Virus record (IMG/VR): IMGVR_UViG_3300001351_001046
Location: 1 to 27,383 of that record
DNA from: a virus
Length of the DNA stretch: 27,383 bases
Direction: 5' to 3' (one strand)
The notes below the pieces were generated by a model that was given only the letters and a program-made list of their open reading frames with translations, was not told the origin of the DNA and did no database searches. How positions within the stretch are numbered: the first letter of the stretch is position 1; each line of letters starts with the position of its first letter. Shown here piece by piece: positions 21,944-27,383 of this stretch. Made by a program: the position numbers and the translations under genes.

Positions 21944-22875
21944 AACATTTAGAAGAAACACCTTGGTGGATTTGTGATGCAGATGATGAGAATTATTGTG
22001 CTTATGTAGACACGGATTCTAATTATTTTAATGCTGAACCGTTGCTTCTTAAACTATACCCTAATTTTGAAGAGCTTACTGATAAAGAAAAAGATGATAT
22101 TCTGGAAAAAATAGCATTGAAATATCAAGATATTATCAATGAAGATTATGATAGATTAGCACGTGAAGCATTTAATGTTACTGAACATAGACTTGAAATG
22201 AAAACCGAATGTGTTATCCGTTCAGCCTATTTTAGAGCAACAAGACGTTATGCACAATGGATTACAAAGCAAGAAGGTATTGAAAACGAAACACTAGACA
22301 TTAAAGGTTTAGAGTTTATGAAAGCAAATTTCCCACCTATTTTAGGATCATTTTTTAATGATATATTACAACAAGTATTAAAGGGTGAAGAAAAAGCTAG
22401 TATATTAGATCAAATAAAAGTATTTAAAAAGTCTATACTAGATGGTTCAATCCCACTTGCTAAGTTAGGTAATCCATCAGCAATTAAAAAATTAGAAAAA
22501 TACTCAGGTAAGAGTACTAGAGCCGGAGAAATGTTTACTGAAATCCTTAAAGGTGCCCCCGCACCGGTAAGAGCAACAGTTCGTTATAATGATTTATTGA
22601 GACTATGGCAGTTAGATAAAAAACATAATTTAATTACACAAGCGGATAAAGTTAAATTTATATACTTAAAAGATAACCCATATAAAATTGAGGCATTAGC
22701 CTTCCAAGACTATGATATCCCTGAAAAGGTAAATGATTTTCTAGAAAGATATGCCGATAGACAGAAAGTATTTGATTCAATATTATTAAATAAATTAGAA
22801 GGGTTTTTTTCGGACTTGCAATGGTCTTTAGATTTAAATCCTTACACAAATGCATTAGCATCCTTTGAGATATAA
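21940..22875 (+). CDS. 43B: DNA polymerase, family B (gp43), C-terminal fragment
   Basis: 311 aa. Begins just ahead of motif C, YVDTDSNYF, with D24 and D26 as catalytic metal ligands, then a basic RATRRYAQWI stretch equivalent to the KKRY region, and the thumb. The C-terminus ends NPYTNALASFEI. Needs the N-part (18720) for all other active-site residues, so the two must assemble. Its start overlaps the cytidylyltransferase stop by ATGA, which makes translation of the C-part depend on the inserted genes. Confidence 0.92.
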   Translation: MKHLEETPWWICDADDENYCAYVDTDSNYFNAEPLLLKLYPNFEELTDKEKDDILEKIALKYQDIINEDYDRLAREAFNVTEHRLEMKTECVIRSAYFRATRRYAQWITKQEGIENETLDIKGLEFMKANFPPILGSFFNDILQQVLKGEEKASILDQIKVFKKSILDGSIPLAKLGNPSAIKKLEKYSGKSTRAGEMFTEILKGAPAPVRATVRYNDLLRLWQLDKKHNLITQADKVKFIYLKDNPYKIEALAFQDYDIPEKVNDFLERYADRQKVFDSILLNKLEGFFSDLQWSLDLNPYTNALASFEI

Positions 22876-22883
22876 AATAAATT

Positions 22884-22894
22884 TCGTATATTAC
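22884..22894 (+). promoter_or_regulatory. Promoter-like box before the sliding clamp
   Basis: TCGTATATTAC with TTTG at 22864-22867, 19 bases before the TATATT. This copy also carries a Bacteroidetes-type -33 TTTG. Leader AATAAATAAAAAAATAATGG. Confidence 0.55.
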
Positions 22895-22910
22895 AATAAA
22901 TAAAAAAATA

Positions 22911-23633
22911 ATGGTTAATAAGAGTACACTCACTAGCGTCATTTCAAAATATTATTTAAACGGACTAAATAATCAAGTAAAATGGAGAATTAAAGATAAT
23001 CAACTTACAGTATACGCAGGTAGTAATGGTCGGGTATGTAAAGTACAACACAATAACTTTAATTTAGAAGATGCAGAATTAGGAATATTTGATACCCATA
23101 AGTTAAGTAAATTACTTTCTATTACTAGTGGTGAATTAAATATATCACTTGAAAAAATCAAAGCAGTTTATACTAAAATGCATGTTGCTGATTTAAATTT
23201 TGATTTAACATATTCATTAGCAGATATCTTAATTCTAGGTAAAAATACTTATTATGAAGACCCTGAAGAATTTGAAATACAAATAGATTTAACACGAGAA
23301 GATATTGACCATTTAATTAAAGCAAAAGGTGCTTTAGCTGATGTAAACAATATGTTAATTACTACTACTCAAGATTTTGATGGAGTAAACGTATGTGAAA
23401 TAGTATTTGGTGATAATACTGGTTTTTCAAATAAGATTACTTACCAACTTAGAGGAAATATTACTAAAGGAGATATTCAAATCCCATTTGATTCAGATAT
23501 ATTTAAAGATATATTAAGTGCCAACAAAGATATGGAGAAAGGTACATTAAAAATATCAGAAGTAGGTATGTTAAAAGCAAATTTCTCAACAGAAGAAACA
23601 GAAAGTGAATACTTTATCGCGAGAAACGAATAG
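22911..23633 (+). CDS. 45: Sliding clamp (gp45)
   Basis: 240 aa, T4 gp45 length (228) and pattern: two repeats of a clamp fold with LTVYAGSNGRV, FDTHKLSKLLSI, and ILGKNTYYEDPEEFEI, then DREDIDHLIKA-type second-domain helix and IPFDSDIFKDIL. Forms the ring that holds polymerase on DNA and, in T4, couples late transcription. It follows the polymerase C-part after a promoter-like box, as in a replisome cluster. Confidence 0.85.
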   Translation: MVNKSTLTSVISKYYLNGLNNQVKWRIKDNQLTVYAGSNGRVCKVQHNNFNLEDAELGIFDTHKLSKLLSITSGELNISLEKIKAVYTKMHVADLNFDLTYSLADILILGKNTYYEDPEEFEIQIDLTREDIDHLIKAKGALADVNNMLITTTQDFDGVNVCEIVFGDNTGFSNKITYQLRGNITKGDIQIPFDSDIFKDILSANKDMEKGTLKISEVGMLKANFSTEETESEYFIARNE

Positions 23634-23679
23634 GTCACATACGTATAAAGGAATTTAATATTGCAGGGCTAGGGCATGC

Positions 23680-23691
23680 TGTTATATTCAC
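23680..23691 (+). promoter_or_regulatory. Weak promoter-like box before the Hsp20 gene
   Basis: TGTTATATTCAC resembles TCGTATATTCAC at 24193. A small hairpin, CCGAGAGCTTCGG at 23702-23714, lies in the leader. No gene is seen from 23634 to 23734. Confidence 0.35.
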
Positions 23692-23734
23692 AAATAATAA
23701 ACCGAGAGCTTCGGCCTCACAAAAACTAAATGAT

Positions 23735-24154
23735 ATGAGTACATTATTCAATGAACGGACACCGTTCGACTTACTATTCCGTAATCTTTTTAAGACAGAC
23801 GGAGTTTTCCAACCAACAACGTTTGAAAACAAACAACCACACCCACTAGATATTTTTTATGACGATGAAGGACTTCATTTTGAAGTTGCTTGTACTGGTC
23901 TAACTAAAAAAGACATTCAACTAGAAATTGATGGAGATCTTTTGAAGATTATCTATAATAAACCTAATGACGAAGAGTTTGATTATAGTGGCTACATTTA
24001 TAAAGGATTAGCCTCCAGATCTTTTAACTTAGGTTATAAAGTAGCATCTAAATTCGAACTAGAGAAATTAGAAGCTGAAATGAAAGATGGTTTGCTTCAT
24101 CTATTTATTCCAATCGCGGAATCTAAAAAAGCAAAAACAATCAAAATAAAATAA
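23735..24154 (+). CDS. Small heat-shock protein, Hsp20 / alpha-crystallin
   Basis: 139 aa. N-terminal FDLLFRNLF, then the alpha-crystallin domain: IFYDDEGLHFEVACTGLTKKDIQLEIDGDLLKI, ASRSFNLG, AEMKDGLLHLFIPI. C-terminal tail KAKTIKIK contains an I-x-I-type motif for oligomer assembly. Holds unfolded proteins for refolding, which fits the GroES/EL pair downstream. Hsp20 genes are common in marine T4-like phages. Confidence 0.9.
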   Translation: MSTLFNERTPFDLLFRNLFKTDGVFQPTTFENKQPHPLDIFYDDEGLHFEVACTGLTKKDIQLEIDGDLLKIIYNKPNDEEFDYSGYIYKGLASRSFNLGYKVASKFELEKLEAEMKDGLLHLFIPIAESKKAKTIKIK

Positions 24155-24192
24155 AAGTTTTACCAAAAAAGCGTGTCCTAGCGCAATATTAT

Positions 24193-24205
24193 TCGTATAT
24201 TCACG
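24193..24205 (+). promoter_or_regulatory. Promoter-like box before the chaperonin operon
   Basis: TCGTATATTCACG; the upstream box is weak (GTCCTAGC). Leader TAATTAAAATCAGTTATATG. Drives 24225-26428. Confidence 0.55.
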
Positions 24206-24224
24206 TCTAATTAAAATCAGTTAT

Positions 24225-24548
24225 ATGTCAGAAACAAAACGAAGAAAATCAATTCAATCCATTACCGACCCTCTATTAGAACCATTTTTTATTACAAAAG
24301 ATGAATACAGTTATACTGTAAAACAAAATGTAACATCAGATGCTTCACATTTTAGATCTAAAGGTAATGCTAAAACCTATGAAAAATCATTGTATTATTT
24401 TACAAGTTTAGGGCAGGCATTAACTAAAATAGCAAGTTTACAAGCTGATTTAGAGGATGTAACATCACTACAAGAATATATTGAAAATTACGAACAAATA
24501 AGTACTAACATTAAAAACTATACAGATGGCATTAGAAGCATTGTTTGA
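24225..24548 (+). CDS. 107-aa hypothetical protein ahead of groES
   Basis: SITDPLLEPFFITKDEYSYTVKQNV near the N-terminus, then a basic Ser/Lys region and a helical end (LTKIASLQADLEDVTSLQEYI). No family assigned. It overlaps groES by 23 bases, so the two are translationally coupled, and the gene is the first of the chaperonin operon. Confidence 0.6.
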   Translation: MSETKRRKSIQSITDPLLEPFFITKDEYSYTVKQNVTSDASHFRSKGNAKTYEKSLYYFTSLGQALTKIASLQADLEDVTSLQEYIENYEQISTNIKNYTDGIRSIV

Positions 24549-24822
24549 TGCAGTTATCGTTAAACCGATAGAAGCAGAAGAAACCACATATGGTGGTATT
24601 ATTGTCCCAGATATTGGGAAAGAAAAAAATGAAACAGGTGAGGTTATAGCAATCGGCCCTGGTAAACCAACGATTACAGGAGAATTTATAGCTACCCAAC
24701 TACAGATTGGAGACAAAGTTATACTACCTACAATGGGATTCACAAAATTACCTTATGACGGTGATGAATACTATGTAGGGCCTGAAAATCAAATCTTAGC
24801 AAAAATTATAGAAAATGAGTAA
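24526..24822 (+). CDS. groES: Co-chaperonin GroES
   Basis: 98 aa, the normal GroES length. DAVIVKPIEAEETTYGGIIVPD includes the mobile loop (about residues 17-32), then GEVIAIGPGK and GDKVILP strands typical of the family, and a C-terminal strand AKIIENE. It caps the GroEL ring. Overlaps groEL by eight bases. T4 supplies only a GroES substitute (gp31) and uses host GroEL; here both are encoded. Confidence 0.93.
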   Translation: MALEALFDAVIVKPIEAEETTYGGIIVPDIGKEKNETGEVIAIGPGKPTITGEFIATQLQIGDKVILPTMGFTKLPYDGDEYYVGPENQILAKIIENE

Positions 24823-26428
24823 ACAAGTTACATTAGGAGCAGAAGCTCGGAAAAATTTAGTAAAGGGTATTGATATATTAGCAGATGCTGTAGTATCAAC
24901 CTTAGGACCAAATGGTAGAAACGTAGTTATTGCAAATGATCAAGGAGCACCACAATCAACTAAAGATGGTGTTACAGTAGCAAAATCTATTTCTCTTAGC
25001 AACCCAGAACAAGAATTAGGGGTACAGTTAGTAAAACAAGCTGCTATTAAAACAGCCGAAAAAGCAGGAGATGGTACAACAACTTCCACTTTGTTAGCAC
25101 GTGAAATGATTAAAGCAGGATTAAATGCCTTAAATAATGATGAAAATGCTGTTCAAATTAAACGTGATATAGATAAGGCGGTTACTGAAGTAGTTGCAAA
25201 TCTTAAAAAGAATGTCTCTGAAGATATTTCAAGTGAAGAACAATTAGAACAAGTAGCTAGTATTTCTGCTAATAACGACCCTGAAGTAGGTAAGTTAATT
25301 GCAACAGCCATTGAGAAAGTTGGAATGGAAGGAGTTGTTCATATTGAGGAATCTCGTACTGGAGAAACTTATTTAGAGACAGTTGAAGGTATGCAGTTTG
25401 ATAGGGGTTATAAATCTCCTTACTTTGTTACTAATAACAATACAATGTCAGCTACATTAGAAGCTCCTTTAATTTTACTATCAGAAAATAAGATCACTCA
25501 GGTAAAAGAATTATTACCCATTTTAGAAGCAGTTTCTTCTCAAGGAAAATCACTTTTGATTATTGCCGAAGATATTGATCAAGAAGCATTAGCTACTCTG
25601 ATTGTAAATAAGATGAGAGGTACAATGAAAGTATGTGCTGTTAAAGCCCCAGAGTTTGGTGATAGACGTAAATTAATCTTAGAAGATATTGCTACAACAA
25701 CAGGTGGTCAAGTGTTTTCTAGAGATAAAGGTATGAAATTAGACAAATTCTCTTGGGAATGGTTTGGTGAAGCTAGAACAGTAACTGTTGAGAAAGAACA
25801 AACAACTATTGTTGATGGTAAAGGTACAGAAGAAGATATCAATCAAAGAGTTGAAGAATTACAAAAACAACTAGAAAAATCTCAAACACCTTTCGAAACC
25901 GAAAAGTTACAAGAACGTTTAGCTAAGTTTGTTGGGGGAGTTGCTATTATTCATGTAGGTGGAAACACTGAAACGGAAATGAAAGAAAAGAAAGATAGAG
26001 TTGATGATGCTCTACATGCTACAAAAGCAGCAATTGAAGAAGGTATTATCCCTGGTGGTGGAATGGCATTATTATATGCTTCTCAAGACATAAAATCAGA
26101 TTCAACTGGAGCTAGTATTGTAAAAAAAGCATGTAGAAAACCATTTAACCAAATCTTAGTTAATGCCGGTTATGATAATACCCAAGCAGAAATTTTAGCA
26201 TCAAAGTTAATTGATTCTAATAACACTTGGGATGGTTATAACATCAAAACCGAAGAAGTAGTTAATATGAAAGAAGCAGGGATTATTGATCCTACTAAAG
26301 TAGCTAGAACAGCATTACAAAATGCAGCTTCAGTAGCAGGTACTGTTTTATTAACTGAGTGTACAGTAGTGAATGAACCGAGTGAAGACTCACAAGCAAT
26401 AGATCCATCAATGATGATGGGGATGTAA
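24815..26428 (+). CDS. groEL: Chaperonin GroEL
   Basis: 537 aa, near the bacterial 540-548. STLGPNGRNVV, DGVTVAKSI, GDGTTTSTLLAREM (the ATP-site Asp), PEFGDRRKLILEDIA, EGIIPGGGMALLYA and the Met-rich tail DPSMMMGM are all standard. Forms the folding chamber, probably for abundant capsid proteins. Complete reading frame; nothing suggests decay. Confidence 0.96.
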   Translation: MSKQVTLGAEARKNLVKGIDILADAVVSTLGPNGRNVVIANDQGAPQSTKDGVTVAKSISLSNPEQELGVQLVKQAAIKTAEKAGDGTTTSTLLAREMIKAGLNALNNDENAVQIKRDIDKAVTEVVANLKKNVSEDISSEEQLEQVASISANNDPEVGKLIATAIEKVGMEGVVHIEESRTGETYLETVEGMQFDRGYKSPYFVTNNNTMSATLEAPLILLSENKITQVKELLPILEAVSSQGKSLLIIAEDIDQEALATLIVNKMRGTMKVCAVKAPEFGDRRKLILEDIATTTGGQVFSRDKGMKLDKFSWEWFGEARTVTVEKEQTTIVDGKGTEEDINQRVEELQKQLEKSQTPFETEKLQERLAKFVGGVAIIHVGGNTETEMKEKKDRVDDALHATKAAIEEGIIPGGGMALLYASQDIKSDSTGASIVKKACRKPFNQILVNAGYDNTQAEILASKLIDSNNTWDGYNIKTEEVVNMKEAGIIDPTKVARTALQNAASVAGTVLLTECTVVNEPSEDSQAIDPSMMMGM

Positions 26429-26458
26429 ATTAATAATTAATAAATAAATAAAAAAAGA

Positions 26459-26626
26459 ATGACAAAACAAGAAATTTTTGAGGTAATTGAAGAAAACTTT
26501 AATATCTTAGCAGCAGAACACGTAGGAACTACAAAAGCAAGTCAAGGACGAGCTAGAAAAGCAGCACAAGCTATTAAGAGAGTAATTACAGATTACAAGA
26601 AAGCATCTGTAGCAGAATCTAAATAA
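26459..26626 (+). CDS. Histone H1-like (Hc1-type) small basic protein
   Basis: 55 aa. MTKQEIFEVIEENFNILAAE, then SQGRARKAAQAIKRVITDYKKASVAESK. The last 30 residues, with G-x-x-R-A-R-K and a basic helix, match the short histone H1-like proteins of flavobacteria. It would bind DNA non-specifically. Starts after an A-rich leader following groEL and is closed by the hairpin at 26634. Confidence 0.65.
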   Translation: MTKQEIFEVIEENFNILAAEHVGTTKASQGRARKAAQAIKRVITDYKKASVAESK

Positions 26627-26633
26627 AGTAATT

Positions 26634-26664
26634 GGGGGAACTTTTGGTTCCCCCATTTATTTTT
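26634..26664 (+). terminator. Strong terminator hairpin fused to the next promoter
   Basis: GGGGGAAC / GTTCCCCC with a short TTTTG loop, followed by ATTTATTTTT. Ends the chaperonin/H1-like unit. The promoter-like box begins at its end. Confidence 0.75.
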
Positions 26665-26674
26665 CGTATATTAT
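26664..26674 (+). promoter_or_regulatory. Promoter-like box before the 93-aa gene and clamp loader
   Basis: TCGTATATTAT, five bases before the ATG at 26679, with the CCCCC of the hairpin about ten bases upstream. Transcripts would be nearly leaderless. Confidence 0.5.
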
Positions 26675-26678
26675 ATAC

Positions 26679-26960
26679 ATGGAAAAACAAAAAACACAAA
26701 TAGAAGAAACTAATATATTAATAGCTATAAGACAACCACCTGGTGATCGCTGGCAATTAGCAGATGAACCTCAAGGGAAAATATACACTAACCTAACAGA
26801 TGTTTTAGAAGCATATATGCAAAAATCCGGATTTAGAGGTGACTATCGGTTAGCACCCTTAAAAGGTAATTTATATGCTGTTAGTGTTGAAGAGGTACAA
26901 ATTACAATAGAACCAATTAAAACATATTCGATCTATGGAGAACTTTCAGAAACAAACTAA
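26679..26960 (+). CDS. 93-aa hypothetical protein before gp44
   Basis: Soluble, with DRWQLADEPQGKIYTNLTDVL and a beta-type end (LYAVSVEEVQITIEPI). No family recognised. It overlaps the clamp-loader start by 26 bases, which couples their translation. Confidence 0.55.
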   Translation: MEKQKTQIEETNILIAIRQPPGDRWQLADEPQGKIYTNLTDVLEAYMQKSGFRGDYRLAPLKGNLYAVSVEEVQITIEPIKTYSIYGELSETN

Positions 26961-27383
26961 TAGTTTACTTGTTGAGAAATTTAGACCTACTACTTTAGAA
27001 AATTATGTTGGTAATGAAAATATCAAGAAATCAATTTCTAAATACTTAGAACAAAATGATATTCAAAATTTAATATTTTATGGACCCGCTGGTACAGGAA
27101 AAACAACTTTGGCAAAACTTTGTGTTCAAAATCTTAATTGCGATCACCTTTATATTAATGCCTCAGATGAACGGGGTATTGAAACGATTCGTGATAAAGT
27201 ACAAGGATTTGCGAGCGTGGCTTCTTTTAAACCACTTAAGGTGGTCATTTTGGATGAAGCTGATTTTCTTACTATACAAGCGCAGGCTTCTCTCCGTAAT
27301 ATCATTGAAACTTTCTCGCGTACGACGAGGTTTATTATGACTTGTAATTTTGTAGAGCGTATCATTGATCCTCTACAATCTAG
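26935..27383 (+). CDS. 44: Clamp-loader ATPase subunit, gp44 type (3' partial)
   Basis: 149 codons visible, still open at the window edge. Walker A GPAGTGKTT and Walker B VVILDEADF mark an AAA+ ATPase; SLLVEKFRPTTLENYVG is the usual N-terminus of clamp-loader subunits and FSRTTRFIMTCNF is sensor 1. Opens the gp45 ring for loading. In T4, 44 lies just downstream of 45; here the chaperone genes separate them. Confidence 0.9.
   Translation, partial: MENFQKQTNSLLVEKFRPTTLENYVGNENIKKSISKYLEQNDIQNLIFYGPAGTGKTTLAKLCVQNLNCDHLYINASDERGIETIRDKVQGFASVASFKPLKVVILDEADFLTIQAQASLRNIIETFSRTTRFIMTCNFVERIIDPLQS

Noticed and set aside
27080-27340. 86-residue open frame on the + strand
   Set aside because: It is another frame of the clamp-loader gene, whose Walker motifs are clear in the other reading frame.
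1-27383. CRISPR arrays, insertion sequences or integrase/attachment sites
   Set aside because: No regularly spaced repeats, transposase motifs or integrase were seen; only the HNH nuclease is a mobile-type gene.

Overview
The window looks like the replication and nucleotide-metabolism region of a large T4-like (tailed, myovirus-type) phage, cut at both ends. Every gene reads on the + strand, and genes are tightly packed with many TAATG or ATGA overlaps. The T4 replisome is recognisable: gp41-type helicase (5' partial), a family B DNA polymerase gp43 in two pieces, sliding clamp gp45, clamp-loader gp44 (3' partial), and class I ribonucleotide reductase NrdA/NrdB. The host is probably a member of the Bacteroidetes, most likely a flavobacterium. 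The evidence is signal peptides ending in SFGQ or SFSQ, a DUF4494-like protein, a short flavobacterial-type histone H1-like protein, A-rich leaders instead of Shine-Dalgarno sites, and promoter-like TATATTTA elements resembling the Bacteroidetes TAnnTTTG box. These are family-level inferences made by eye, not search results.

Layout. 1-3918: helicase, nrdB, a 46-aa membrane peptide, nrdA, then a strong terminator. 3986-8687: an envelope/lysis block with a two-helix membrane protein, a predicted outer-membrane beta-barrel, a membrane-anchored coiled coil, an exported thioredoxin fold without CxxC, a small Cys protein, a YkuD-like putative peptidoglycan enzyme, a holin-like protein and a membrane/coiled-coil protein with an EF-hand loop. 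8690-11687: small genes, a metallophosphoesterase and a DpdA-like DNA transglycosylase in one overlapping operon. 11690-14035: small genes, queC and an HNH endonuclease. 14036-14527: tRNA array (Ala, Thr, Ser, a degenerate Pro-like one, Gln). 14543-18663: small genes, thioredoxin, queD, queE, folE, a phosphoribosyltransferase, a DUF4494-like gene and a MazG-like pyrophosphohydrolase. 18720-22875: DNA polymerase N-part, four inserted genes (cupin, unknown, DUF6165-like, cytidylyltransferase), polymerase C-part. 22911-27383: sliding clamp, Hsp20, unknown, GroES, GroEL, H1-like protein, unknown, clamp loader.

How the genes fit together. FolE, QueD, QueE and QueC form the route from GTP to 7-deazaguanine bases, and DpdA would exchange guanine in phage DNA for the product, so the phage probably carries 7-deazaguanine-modified DNA. 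No QueF-type reductase is in the window. QueC lacks the whole Cys4 zinc site, and QueD and QueE carry non-standard metal or cluster motifs, so the exact base cannot be predicted. RNR, MazG-like and PRTase proteins feed nucleotide supply. GroEL/ES and Hsp20 give the phage its own folding machinery.

Regulation. A recurring module, G-G-[AC]-T-x-CCC, about 10 nt, then TCGTATATT[TA], lies upstream of most gene groups. It is often fused to a terminator-like hairpin and followed by an AAATAAAAGTTAT-type leader. I read it as the phage's early or middle promoter. The most interesting features are this module, the split polymerase with sugar-type genes between its halves, the zinc-less QueC, and the unusual exported proteins around the lysis genes.
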